From: Porodaedalea pini
Lineage: Eukaryota > Basidiomycota > Agaricomycetes > Hymenochaetales > Hymenochaetaceae
Assembly: GCA_002794775.1 (NCBI GenBank)
Contig: NBAY01000120.1
Span: forward strand, 1-64,000
DNA length: 64,000 nucleotides
Direction of reading: 5' to 3'
The notes under the pieces are model-generated. The model saw nothing but the letters and a program-made list of their open reading frames with translations. It did not search any database and was not told the origin of the DNA. This document shows positions 11,675-23,639 of this stretch, one piece after another. The first letter of the stretch is position 1, and every line of letters starts with the position of its first letter. The position numbers were made by a program, and so were the translations under genes.

Positions 11675-12780
11675 GGTAAGATTGACTTAGTTAATCAGTT
11701 TTACCGTGATTCTAACACATCTGTCCTGGCTCCTTTTGCTTTTAACTATGATTTTGACATGGCTATGATTTTGAATAACTTGATTGTACAATAATTGATA
11801 CAACAGAATACATTATTATTATATTATATGAATAGTGTGATAATGAACCAACAGGACCTGTGAACAGAGAGCAGACTTGTGGTCTTGTATAACAACTTGC
11901 AGACCTAATATAAGAACTCTACCAGAACTACAAGTAAGATTATCACATGTCATTTTGAAGCTGCACCATATTCTCTTTTATATTTTCTTCAGGGCTGGTC
12001 AGTCTTGTATATTTCTGGCAAGTGATGATCAGTATGACCTAACTTGGCAAGATCAATTAGACTTGTGGCGATCTTGCAGCAACTTGTAGTTTTGTGTCAG
12101 ATCAAAGCTGCACTGTATTTGGTTGTACATAACTTAGAAAATATACATATTGCATGGGCATATATGCCTGTGCAAGATTTTAGACTTTTTTGTGATGTAA
12201 CAGTCAATCACAGCTACAATATTCAGGGCAAAAGCGAACCATCGCTGGGATGCTGCGAATGCACACACCTCATTCAACAAAACATATAATCAAGCCCTCC
12301 GGAAGTATCTTTTAGATAATGATGCAGAACGCAGGATAAATATTGGTCTATTTTTTTGTCGTCCATGAGGACACATTCTCAGGATCTTCTCGCCGCGATC
12401 ACGGGGTTTCGTGTCCCTGGTGCGAATCATTCGCTTTCACTTGAATTGAATAGGATATATGGTACCTTTCTATGTCTGTGGGTCTGATGAATGGTTTGGG
12501 TAACAGCGGCGCATCACATCATACACCTTGGTGATATACAAATTCAGTAGCAGTATTTTGGTTATCAAATATCCAGCTTACAACTTCCATTCCTATCCAT
12601 TTGAATTACACATGTCTGCACTTTTCTTTTTTGACCCCATTTTAGGGCGCGACAGTTGATCGTTGGGATGGATATGATAGGTTCTTACTTCTACTTCGAA
12701 CTGAATTTTGCCTTGCGGATCCTGGATAACTTGTTCTCTGGCAGTCAGCTTGTAATCGTGTCAGACATAAATCACTCAAA
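11675..12780. other. No gene recognised (1.1 kb)
   Basis: A/T-rich sequence with only short frames and no domain that I can recognise. It is likely decayed repeat DNA. Confidence 0.6.
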
Positions 12781-13220
12781 TACAGTTGATTATCTCATAG
12801 TGAATTAGCTCATAGGGAATATTTCTCATAAGGAATAAAATTTCTCGGAATCGACCACATTTCAGTGGGATATTCTACAAAAATCTGATACCTAATAGGG
12901 AATAATGTTTTTTGTAAATATTCCTTACCAGATAAGGTTTTGCACCAAAAACATGTGGGAAATTAGGATGTGCCAAAGCCAAACCAAGTGAGCCAGCACC
13001 TCTATCAAACATAAATTTGCCTTGTTAGCTCAAAACTTGCTCCATGCAACAGGTTTGGCCTAAAAATGCACTTCAAAAAAAGAAAAAGTAGCAAAATTTT
13101 AATTTGTTTTTGCAAGTCACACATATGTCACACAAAAGTGACATTCTACTCAGGAATATTATCTCATAGGGAATATGAAATTCCAGATTTTGCATATTCC
13201 TTATGAGATAATCAACTGTA
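12781..13220. mobile_element. MITE with mariner-like termini
   Basis: A 440-base unit (TA duplications included) is bounded by a perfect 19-base terminal inverted repeat, TACAGTTGATTATCTCATA at 12781 and its complement ending at 13220. The outer TA on both sides suits a TA target duplication, leaving ends that begin CAGT, as in Tc1/mariner elements. Inside, the word CTCATARGGAATAT repeats in both orientations. There is no coding capacity. It lies about 120 bases upstream of the DUF6533-type gene start and may contribute to that promoter. Confidence 0.8.
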
Positions 13221-13336
13221 CATTGGCTTCTCCATCTTCTGATTCTGATAATCACACAATCCCTGTTCTATGTTTGCTTTTGCTCGGCCATTAATCTGCG
13301 TGACGTGAAGACCATGGCCTGTTCTCCCTTCCTTCA

Positions 13337-14989
13337 ATGGCATCCCAAGCCCAAACTCAAGCCCAAGAGTTGATCCTGCTTCTCCAGCACGCACAAATTA
13401 CTACAGTTCGTTCTTTCAGATGCACATTCTGACATATACTGAAAACTGACTGTAATAATCGCAGTACATCGACTGTACGTGTTATATATCAGCATTTGAT
13501 TGGGTCGGGTTACTCACTCTGTAGAGAAGTTGTTAGCCTCAGTGTGTTGGTGAGAGTCATTCTTCGATTTCTTGCTGTAAAGTGCTTATGCTCCATTTTC
13601 AGGTCTATGAATATGCGCTTACGATAGAAATGGAGCGGAGTCTTATTTGGACGATGCCTTGGTCAGTTGCAAAAGTGCTCTTCATTGCAACGCGATACTT
13701 GCCATTCATCGACACTCCCATAGTTATGTGGCGTACGTGATTGCGAGACATCAATTTATTTAGTTTGCGATTTACTTGAATGAAACAGATCAGCTGGGAA
13801 TGCCTTTGACGAACGGTCAATGTGAAGTCGCATACAAGATCACAGGATGTAAGTCTTTCTCAATAAAGGCAGAGATAACTCATTAATCCCTTGTAATATT
13901 GGAATCCTAAGGGCTAGAAACGTTCGGGATCTTACTTGCGGAAGGTGCATTCTTCTTGCAGATGGGCTGTTCAAGGATTCATGGGCATGTGCTGTGTAGT
14001 CATCCTCATGTTGCGGGCTTGGGCTATTTGGGAGAGAAGGAGGTCTGTCGCGATCATCCTTTGCGCCTGGACCGTCGCAACCTGGTTGCCACAGATCGTT
14101 TTCATGGCAAGATTCTTGAACTCTTTGGAGTGTGAGAGTTCTTCACTCGTACCTGCACATCACTATTCTAACTCGACCCCATGTAGTTTCTCCTTTCCCT
14201 CATGGCATTGCCGGGTGCCTCGTTGTGGGAGGTAGCTCAATTCTCACAATGAATTGGATTCTTCTCATGGTATTCGAAGCTGGTATGGCGAGCTGCACTC
14301 TGAAAAATTGTATATGTACTCACTTGATTAATATCTGTAGGCGTTCTCGGTTTCATGCTTGTTGTTGGTTTCCGTACCTGTACAGAAATCTCTCATTCGA
14401 ATGCTATATTCAGCTAATTGGCTTGCTTGCAAAGATAAACTTCACGGCAATTCAGCTATGTTTAAAGCGGTCTATGGAGACGGTATGTGTCATACTTATC
14501 CTTAATCCTTATATTATTAAGTACTGACGTGGCATTGTTGCAGGCTCACTTTTTTATTTATATCTCTTCGGTTTGTCCGATATTAGCTGATCTATGCTAT
14601 GTACATCGACTCAGTTTTCTTCAGTTTTATCCGTTGCGAACGTCATCGTGATTCAGACACTACCGGTTGGTGTTTTTATCTCATTAACACAATGCACTCA
14701 CAAGTCGCTTTACATGTAGGCGGACTTCTTGAATACGCTTACAAGGTTCGTAACTTTGTATTTGTGGCAATGCTGATTCTATTGATGGTCATTCAGTCTT
14801 GAAAGAGTCATGCATTCCGTTCTGGCATGTCGAATTCTTCTCAATTTACGTCGAGTAGGCAGGAAGACCGTTATTGAGAGTGGTTTCTCTATGGCAGCCC
14901 ACGAGCTGAACACCATGTCTATCAACTTCCGTGGAAGAGAGGTACATGTAGAGTCAGAATTAGCCTCGCATACAACTTTTGCAGAGTAG
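13337..14989 (+). CDS. DUF6533-type integral membrane protein
   Basis: Exons joined by short introns give an N-terminal piece (MASQAQTQAQELILLLQHAQ, start at 13337), then QVYEYALTIEMERSLIW (about 13602-13732, followed by a GTACGT donor), then WAVQGFMGMCCVVILMLRAW with AIWERRRSVAIIL (from about 13960), further hydrophobic segments to 14780, and a C-terminal exon with HSVLACRILLNLRRVGR and SFSM-type sequence ending in TTFAE (stop 14987-14989). The Y-x-Y-x-LT...E...W motif and the MRxWAIWERxR motif are hallmarks of the Agaricomycete DUF6533 family, predicted seven-helix-like proteins of unknown function. The first exon junctions are uncertain. One middle exon (14500-14800) reads poorly, so the gene may be mildly damaged. 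Confidence 0.65.
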
Positions 14990-16460
14990 ACATCACTAAA
15001 CAGTCCGTTTGAGGGCAATTAAAGAAGCAATTGCTCTTTTTCAAATACTACTCTTTTCAAATACATTGCAGTGTCGCGATTGCGGAGTACATTGAAGAGA
15101 CCCATTCCGATTCTATCTTGGTGTACATGTTACTACTTTCTGGCAATTTAGTCTACAATACATGTTTCTCCAAAGCGGCATCTCTACTCACCGTTCGAAG
15201 ATTCGAACACACGGGAGAATTGATCGTGGCTTCAACCAGTTGAAATAGTGGTAGAGTAGATCGAGAGAGCCGAGGTTGTCTAAATTGCCAATTGCAGTTC
15301 GTACAGAAAAACTCAATTTGTGCCACCTTGCATTCCCCTTGAGGTAGATATGTAGACATCCAGTGTTAAGCATGGAAGTGTTGATTAATGAATTCATGCG
15401 TATGGGGCCAGACCCGATGATCTGGAGTCATTACATTATACATACATCGAAGTTGTCATCTAAAAAATCATACCATTGTTATTCTCGCGGAGTCTCTCCC
15501 ATATAGCCTCTCTTCCTTGCTTTTGCTTCGCTAGATCTTTCACCGCCATTCTCGTGCAATAATCAGCAGACTTGGTGGCTCGTGTTGGCGGAAATATTGT
15601 AGCTCGATAGTCTTCGATTCAAGCTTTCAGTCGCCCTTTCTCCCCCGGAGACCTTGGTTCTCGTTGATGACAACATTAAAGCCGCAAGCCCCACTGCTCT
15701 CTCAGTTCTTTTAGGATATAGAAACTCGTTCACTTAGGGTACTGGACTTCTTTTCTAGATGGACTTAGCACCGCACACCACCGCTTGCCCAATGCTATCT
15801 TTTATTGGTAGACTTGATTATGACGAGTTCCGGAACTTGAGACTCCGCTAACGGGATGCAAGCTAGAATAGGTGCATATAGTCCTATCATAATCTTGGAA
15901 ACACTTCAGAAACAACTCGGAGAAAGACGAGATTCAGCTTTCGACAGAAGGCCTTGATATAGATCTCAAGGCTAGTCCAGTCGGATCTAAGTCACAGGAA
16001 ATGTTGTCCCGCTTGTTCAAGCCTTCTTGTTCCGGATTGCGAACCTTATCGACGGGGACTGGGGTCAATAGGCAATTCGTTGGATTCGTTGGACAAGGGC
16101 ATCCAATGCAGGAAGTGAACTCAAAACTCCAAATAGAAAGTGCCATTCTCTAGGCCAAGGGACGCCGTACATTTAATAAGCCGGTGAAAGATTGAGAATC
16201 CGAGGATCTTGAAGCAAATACGTGCGGTCTATTATTAAGAGGCAGGCTCTGGCTGCGAAGACAGCAAAGTAACAGAAGTTTGGAGCATCATGAGATGGAT
16301 TCCCGCAGGAAACGGAGAATGGGGATGTTGGGCTGGCTGTCTGGGTGTCAGGGGTACGCGTAAGCGTGAATGCGTCTTGGTTATTTGCAGCTTGACAGCC
16401 ACGTCATTTCGGCTTTTCACTTGATAGATACATTTTAATTCTCGGTTCAAACTTACACCG
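14990..16460. other. No gene recognised (1.5 kb)
   Basis: Short frames on both strands, none with a recognisable domain or a convincing exon pattern. Confidence 0.5.
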
Positions 16461-16461
16461 C

Positions 16462-17345
16462 TGTGGAGATCCTGATGCCGCTGGCCTCGGAATCGGCTCT
16501 ATTAGGTTCGACTCGACTCAGGACAGTCTTACAAGTATCCCCGACGCATTTCAGGACAGTTTCAGTGTTTGGCAGTATTAACTCGACGCATACAGCTTGG
16601 TTCTGCACCGGTGAGCCACCGAAGTCCATTTTGGGTCACATCTGGTATTGTTCCGAGCCTCCCGAAGCTTAATTACTCATGTTCTCGAGTTACGGCTCCG
16701 AGTTCCGGCTATTTGGTGTTGTTTGGCTAGAGCCTCCAGTCTGTCTTTGTGTCCTTTGTACGCCGCTCAGAGGCTCAACCCTCTGTTGGTTATTTAAACA
16801 CTCATGTAAATGTCTCAAAAATACAAGTTTAGTTCCCCTGAGTCAGTCCCAGTCTTTAGTTCTCGTCTCCTTCGCCGTTCAGTGTCGTTCCGTCCGTTCC
16901 GTCCGTTCCATCTCGAGTCCCGTTTTCGGCCAAATCTTGCTTTCGCTATATCGCCCTCAGTTCTTAACCGATTCTCGAGCTCTCTTCAGATCCTTAATCT
17001 CGTCGAAAATCGCTTTCGAATACTGTCTTGTCTTGCACGATTCCGAGCCAGCGTCGTAGAGCTACGAAAATAGCTTTTGGTTCCGGGAGTTCCGTGCGTT
17101 CCGCCAGCCGCAACCAGTGCAACCACCATATCTCCGTCAATTCTGCATCGCGTCTCGAGGTCTTTTCAGATTCAGAATCGTCTCGACGAATAGTATCGAC
17201 TCCTGTCTTCACTGGCAAGTTTCCGAGCCCGGGTTGTCAAGATCGTAGTTGCTCTTTGTTCTCTGACCGCATTTAGGCACGTTTTGCCGGTCGTCCTTTG
17301 TACTCGCGTCCTCGAGTCGACACCTAGCCCCGAGTATTCCCCTAC
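16462..17345 (+). repeat. Possible LTR or other repeat, pyrimidine-rich
   Basis: Begins TGTGGAGATCC, has a TATA-like GGTTATTTAAACAC at about 16785-16800 followed by a CT-rich stretch with GTTCCGTCC repeats (about 16885-16910), and ends in a TTCCCCTACACTTCCCTACACTTCC run. The layout of TATA then pyrimidine-rich leader resembles a gypsy LTR, but no matching inverted termini or target duplication were found. Confidence 0.3.
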
Positions 17346-17643
17346 ACTTCCCTACACTTCCTGACACTATCCCCTCCATCAGACACATTAGAGTGAACCC
17401 CCAGTGGCCGAACTCAACCAGGTCCGAGTCTGCCAGTAGACCGTACCATCACCTTTCACCGCATGCATCAACATCATAGGTTCTGACAAAATTTAAGAGT
17501 ATGGATTAAAGATACGACTTCGGCTCTTTCAGACCTGTCACGAGCCCACAACCGCCTTCGCTACATTGGTATTCCGGCAGTAATTGAGTATCTCGACTTA
17601 AGATCTCTATTACTCTGTTGCTCTTGACCTCAGCTACTTCATA

Positions 17644-19764
17644 ATGGCTCAGACGAATGAGGCAGCCTTGAATAGTCAGCGGCCGGAAATCGAGGAAGAA
17701 AAGCCGATTGCGGGCGAAGAACTTGACACCGAGCAGTCCCAGGCTGTCCGTGCGTTCGATGAAGTTCCAGATGGAGGCACAGGAGCTTGGATGCTAGTAG
17801 TCGGTGTGAGTTATGCATTGAATTGTTACTACTCGGGTTCTGACTAGCTGTCTTCGGATGTAGGGTTTCTTCCTGTCGCTCTCCACGTTCGGTTACTTTG
17901 TTTCTTGGGGGGTGCGTGCATTTTTTTTCTATCTGATCTACCGTCTTAGCTTACGAGCGACAGACCTATCAAGCTTATTACGAAACTGTCCTCCTAATTC
18001 ATAATACGCCGTCACAAATGTACGCTTTTTTTTTCGGTCCTCGCGGTAATTTTTATGTTGCTTTACCGTCTCCATGCAGTGCTTGGATAGGATCTCTTCA
18101 GGTGAGCGAACCCTAGCTAAATACCGACTACAGTTTCGAGTACATATCGCTGACTACATGTCATTGTCAAAACTTAGTATTCCCTGATCTTTCTGCCTGT
18201 ACGTGACTTCTCCGACATAGATGTTAATGTTTGAAGGTACACTAATCTTTTTACGTATCAGGGTCTCCTCGCTGGTTGTCTCTTCGATCTTGGCTACTTC
18301 AAGCCGACCTTAATATGTGCCTCGGTTGCCATGACAATAGCTAACTTTCTCACAGCGGAATGTTCAAAGTACTGGCACTTTGTTCTTTGCCAAGGATTGC
18401 TGCTCGGAGTGAGTTAATCTGATGTTTTCGAAACCATTACGTAGCAGAATATTGTATCAACATTTTCGCTGAACTGGCCCGCAGGTAGCAGCCGGTTGCA
18501 TATACATTCCATGTATCGCGGTCGTGTCCCACTGGTGTAGGCCATTGATTTATATTCCAACGTAAAGAAGTCAACTTATCTATAAATGTTCAGTCAAGCG
18601 GCGGAGACCGTTGGCGTTCGCCGTGGTATCTTTCGGCAGCTCATTGGGAGGAATAATCTATCCTATCATTATACACAACATGCTTCCTGCAGTCGGGTAT
18701 ATATTCGAAGATACTCGCCATCTATAACACCTCACGGATATCCAATTATAGGTTCAAATGGACCGTCAGAACGATAGGGTTTATCAATGCGGCTTCAGCC
18801 ATTATTGCGATCTTTGTGAGTAAATCTTTGGGTGCTGTTTCTACCTTGAAAGCCTAAAATCTGCTTTGTACCTTTAGATGATGCACAGTCGGCTTCCTCC
18901 TCCCGAAGTGCTTCCAAGTTTATTTGATGTCCGCACGTTCGGCTCGCCGGCCTACATATTTTATGTCTTCTCGACATTTGTCGCTTTCTTAGGTCTCTAT
19001 ACTCGTACGTTATTTTCAGTTCGTAATGACATATAATAGTTAATACTATCTTCTATAGCGCTCACGTTCCTGAGTGTCAGCGCCGAGGTGATTGGTGTGG
19101 ATGATAGCTTCGCCTTCTATCTCGTTGCTATCGCCAACGGTGCTTCTGCTGTCGGCCGTTTGGGCAGCGGGGTTCTTGCCGTGTCCTACGGGCCTGTCAA
19201 TGTAATGGTCATCTGCACGGCGCTCGCCGCAGTCTTTACATATATCTGGCCCTTTGTAACAACTAAGGGCGCGTTCGTTGCAGTCACGGTTCTGTATGGG
19301 TATGCATAATCTACCTACATGCTGGTACTTCAATGAGCTGATTTCAATCTCAGAATTACTTCAGGGGCATTCGTTTGCCTCTTTGCTATCCCTGTTGCTC
19401 ATCTCGGCGCAACACATGACATTGGACGTCGTACGGGGATGCAAATGACAGTCATGGCCATCGGTATATATTGATCTACATCTCATATCTATGAGCCTCT
19501 GATCGTCTGAGTTACTTTTCCCCATATATTCCTCTTATCTAGGTGCTTTGGCAGGTCCGCCTATTTCAGGAGCTATTAAGCAGCACAATCGTACCTTCCA
19601 TGAAGTCGGCATCTACGCTGGTGTGGATTCAAACCATCTATCTGAGACTTCCTCAGCTTTTGCTAACATGTGTCTTCATAGGCACAATGGTTGCGGCTTC
19701 GATTTTCCTAATGCTGGCAAGTAAATATTGTGTTTTAAGGAGGCTTTTTGGAGGGAAGTTTTAA
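17644..19764 (+). CDS. MFS transporter, monocarboxylate-porter type
   Basis: A plasma-membrane carrier of the fungal monocarboxylate transporter branch of the major facilitator superfamily, predicted to move small organic acids. Start at 17644 gives a soluble acidic N-tail, then EVPDGGTGAWMLVVG, where the PDGGxGAW motif is typical of this branch at helix 1. Later exons carry LSTFGYFVSWG, FQAYYET, QIAWIGSLQ-like sequence, HWxKRRRPLAFAVVSFGSSLGG (loop and helix 5), YPIIIHNML, and the second half LTFLSVSAEVIG ... NGASAVGRLGSG ... GRRTGMQMTVMAIGALAGPP. The last exon ends VLRRLFGGKF at 19762-19764. About ten short introns are needed. All recognised motifs are in frame, so the gene looks intact. 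It is convergent with the interrupted P450 gene 528 bases downstream. Confidence 0.85.
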
Positions 19765-20292
19765 GAATATCTGAGAGTGATGCAGAGGTTTTTCGTGTAT
19801 AGAGCCTATTTTTCGATGTCTTTCAGCCCAGAATGAGTTAATGCGGTAGTTTGTACGAATCCATGTCTATGAGGGAGCATGAGCGCGAGCTCCGCACTTA
19901 GTATCAAGACGTGCCACATCAATGACAGTCATGAGGTGCTCCAAATTGTCATAATTGCTATGGTACAGATGAAGAATCATCTTTCTGTTAGGTGTCAGCA
20001 CGCAACTTCCATGGTTTTCTACTAGGTACTACCACTGTCCACTGTTGCATAAGTAATCACACGCGTCGTAAAACATTTAGACTAAATTCAAAGTAAGATG
20101 AAGTCGATGCTGAGAATATCTAGCTAGAGAAATGTTTATGAGTGCGATCATTCCGCTAGCTTTAGATACAATGAGACAGAGGGCGCAGCCAACAGCGTGT
20201 TACTCAATATGAAGAATCAATATACGTACGAGAAGACATGTCAACCTATTTCTACAGTGCTTTCCATATCTCTACTCTTGTAAACTAGGCGG
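19765..20292. other. Intergenic, 3' ends of two convergent genes
   Basis: Between the MFS stop and the P450 stop. No further gene was seen. Confidence 0.7.
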
Positions 20293-21881
20293 TTAGGTAT
20301 TCGCACTTTTTGTAAGTTCTTCAATAACAGCGATTGACTTTGATGATCTCGGCTGCAGTGTACAACTGAATGGTTTGGGGTGCCTGCAACAGTATTTAAG
20401 ATGAGCAGAATCGAAGATAGAGAGCACTCACACTGTGTGTCCAGTAGTAAACGCGATCTCCGGTATGAGAGTCTGGCCAGTCGAGTCTTTTTCATGACTG
20501 ATATTGAAAGCCCACAAAACGCTTGCTATCGTCATAAAAAGAGACATTTCAGCGAAATGTTGCCCGGGGCAGGCTCTATAAGCAGTATGAGTGGCATATT
20601 TCTTCCTTTTAGTTCTTACTTACCGACGGCCAAACCCAAAGATGAATGCGGTCGGATCACGCTGTGGTTCTACAGCCTCGTTCCTCTTATCAAATCGTTC
20701 GGGCTTGAAGACGTATGGATCTGGGTATAAGGATGGATCGTGCGACATGCACCTACAGTGACATTAGTTTCTCGAATCAGTATTGGGCGCCTCCAATAAA
20801 TCGACACTTATGAAACCGACCAAACATTTGCCATGACCCATGCTCCTATTTGATAAGATGTCTGTTTAGCATAAATGATGGACCAGGTTCAAGGAATCCA
20901 CAAACCCTTCGGGATAACATATCCTTCATAAACGTCATCTCTGTCTGGGCTATGGACCAAGATCGGAACCACAGGGTTGAAGCAAAGTAACTCCTTGATA
21001 ATACAGTTTATATATGGTAAAGACTGCCAGTCTGACACGCATGGAGCTCGGTCGGAGCCAATCAGCAAATCCAATTCTTTTTGAGCATAAGCCTGGACAT
21101 CTGGATGGGTCACCATCATCATGAAAAAGAGCTTGGTGACTGACACAACCTAAACAACAGTCAGTTTGATCTCAGAACAAGCTTGAATATTACTTACAGT
21201 GTCTGTTCCACCTGGAGACTAGAGTTTCAGTAACTTCACTTGAGTTAGATGGTCACTGATTCTGGACATACCTGAGTACATACTTGCTGCTGTATACATC
21301 AGGATCTCTTCGTCTTCATCGTTAAGTCCAGGGAGTTTCTGAATATTAGTGGATGTGAAGCTAGGGAAGAAGCGGCCGCTCGACTGCAAGTGGTGAGCCC
21401 AAGACGTATACAAGCTGCTTGTCATTGCTCGTACATACCATCGACGATTTAACAAAATCATGAGGAGCGCGTGTGAATGCTTCGCATTTTTTCCTAGCTT
21501 CCCTAGCCCATTCTTTAAATTGCATACAGGGAAGCCAGGATGGCATGTATTGGACTATTCGAACTTCAAGTTCTATGCACTAGAAGATTTTAACATCACT
21601 CACTAATGGGGAATGAATCCACAAGCCAGCGACCTGGCTCAACTGCTTCAGTCGTCAGTCTCCCAAGCTTTTCAGCTAGCTGGACAAAGAAATCATCTTC
21701 GTAATTTATCTCATAACCATATATAAGCTTCAAGATAATAGCGGACGGCAGACTTTAGACACGTGAATGAAAGTGTTAGTTTAAGTGCACATATTTTCGG
21801 AGAGTAGGAAGTACCTTTTGATACTCTCAAAGACATTTCCGGGGTTTGCAAGAAGACGATGAAGAAATCGGTACGTTTCTT
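20293..21881 (-). pseudogene. Cytochrome P450, 3' half (separated by insertion)
   Basis: This is the C-terminal two-thirds of a microsomal class II P450 on the minus strand. From 21881 downwards it shows YRFLHRLLANPGNVFESIKR, SAIILKLIYGYEI, the EPGRWLVDSFP segment, an I-helix GGTDT split by introns near 21190-21215, and the K-helix region at about 20990. Next come [21 protein letters not shown] (PERF-type motif) and the heme loop [17 protein letters not shown] with its cysteine, split by an intron near 20580. It ends EELTKSANT with the stop at 20293-20295. The conserved ExxR of the K-helix reads E-L-L-C: the arginine is now cysteine, which alone should abolish heme stacking. The 5' half lies 12.9 kb away at 34751-35369. 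Confidence 0.9.
21874..21881. repeat. Target-site duplication, left copy (CGTTTCTT)
   Basis: CGTTTCTT directly precedes the left terminus of the palindromic element. The P450 coding frame confirms it as genuine target sequence. Confidence 0.9.
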
Positions 21882-21954
21882 CACATCAGGCTACCCCTCT
21901 GAGCAGACCAAGTAGGTCTATTCGTACACACAACTAATTGACCATTTAGGTATT

Positions 21955-22175
21955 GAGCCTGGGCATGCCCAATCTGCTGGGCACTCCCAGTGGGTGCGGG
22001 TTGGGTGTGCCCAATTTTTTTTACTGTGGGAAAGTTGGGTGCACCCAGATCATTTGGGCACTCCCAACTGGGCCTGCCCAGTTTTTGGGCACACCCAGTG
22101 GGAGTGCCCTGGGAGTGCCCAGATATGTCACTGTCACTGACTGTCTGGGGGACTTTTGGGCACACCCAATTTGTT
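21955..22175. repeat. Subterminal GGGCAC/GTGCCC cluster, left
   Basis: About twelve copies of TGGGCAC, GTGCCCA or GGGAGTGCCC words lie within 300 bases of the left end, many forming small palindromes such as TTGGGCACTCCCAA. Such clusters near transposon ends often bind transposase. That role is inferred. Confidence 0.8.
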
Positions 22176-22179
22176 TTTG

Positions 22180-23040
22180 CCATAAAATCTAGGGGCTTTA
22201 TAAATGTTGTATTTTATTGTTTTTGATCCTACAATTTAGTGATCTTGCTATTGACCATTGGCATGAATTGAATTTTGGTCAAGATTAGTCTGCATCAGAC
22301 AGGAAAGAATGCTGAGCATGCTAGACACACAGGACAAAAAGATATTTGTTGCTATTAGAAAGACTAAGATAATAAAAATAATAGAGATAGTATTGAACAG
22401 TTCTATATACTGTAAGACAAATGGAGAAATAGGGAAATTGTACAGCAGTATGAGAGAAATGAAAATAAATATGAGTCAGCTAAAAGTGTAATGACTACTT
22501 AAGAAATCATTAATGATATTCTAACATTAAACATTGGGAATCAAGCTCCAGCATTCTAACTATATTAGAGAGATTATATGTCATAGGCTCTATGAGAAGT
22601 TCTAACTAGAGTGACATAGCTGCACTGGACACTTAAGTAGAGCAATTGAAAACTGAACAAGTGCAAAGGTCTGATACATTAGGATTAGTTTGAATGCCCA
22701 AGTAGAATAGAGAGTATAAACTAAGAGGGAAACTGAGATAGAAATGTAGAAAGAGTGTAAGCCCACTAGAGCATTCTTATCATTTCTAACATGTTGCTGA
22801 CCTTCTGAACATCATAACATAACTTTGAGATACTAAGCATCTAACACTCTGAGATACACAAAGTATCAATACAGTGTAAAATCCTAGGATGAAGAGAACA
22901 AGAAAGGGAAGAGATTTGAAGTTAAAATGAAAGAGAGACTTGAAAGCAGTCAGACTTGAGCTGTGCTCAAATATCAGGCCTGGACTACTAAGCTTAAAAG
23001 ATTAGATATGACTAGTTGACTGTATCTAAATCTTTTACAG
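22180..23040. other. A/T-rich segment in left arm (mirror 33592-34452)
   Basis: Low-complexity A/T-rich sequence with only short frames, including a lysine/isoleucine-rich 60-codon one at 22309-22491. No recognisable gene. Confidence 0.6.
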
Positions 23041-23044
23041 GTAC

Positions 23045-23600
23045 CTAGTTGAGTATACTCAGTATACCCAACTATTTGGGAGTGCCCAATTATCTGGGGG
23101 TGCCCAGTTGGGCACGCCCAGCTATCTGGGGGTGCCCAAGTTGGGAGTGCCCAACTATCTGGGGGTGCCCAGTTGGGAGTGCCCAATTATCTGGGGGTGC
23201 CCAATTGGGCACGCCCAACTATCTGGGGGTGCTCAATTGGGCACGCCCAACTATCTGGGGGGGCCCAGTTGGGTGCGCCCAACTATCTGGGGGTGCCCAG
23301 TTGGGAGTGCCCAACTATCTGGGGGTGCCCAATTGGGCACACCCAACTATCTGGGGGGGCCCAGTTGGGTGCGCCCAACTATCTGGGGGTGCCCAGTTGG
23401 GTGCGCCCAACTATCTGGGGGTGCCCAGTTGGGCGTGCCCAACTATCTGGGAGTGCCCAGTTGGGCACACCCAATTATCTGGGGGTGCCCAACTGGGTGC
23501 ACCCAACTATCTGGGGGTGCCCAACTGGGTGCACCCAATTATCTAGGGGTGCCCAGTCAGGTACATCCAATTATCTGGAGGTGTCCAGTTAGGTACACCC
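23045..23600. repeat. Minisatellite of palindromic GTGCCC units, left arm
   Basis: Around twenty tandem units of roughly 26-28 bases, consensus GCCCAACTATCTGGGGGT plus GCCCAGTTGG with variable GCAC/GAGT/GTGC centres. Each unit contains a short near-palindrome of the type TTGGGCRYGCCCAA. All three plus-strand frames stay open for over 130 codons only because the unit lacks stop codons. Confidence 0.9.
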
Positions 23601-23639
23601 AAATGTCTGAGAGTACCTAGCTATATAAGGTCTTTTTTG

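Noticed and set aside
23045..23600. CRISPR-like array
   Set aside because: Units are contiguous and variable, with no unique spacers of constant length, and the host is a eukaryote.
23045..23620. Three overlapping long open frames rich in G, P, W and Y
   Set aside because: They are open only because the minisatellite unit lacks stops in all three frames. There is no start context or domain.
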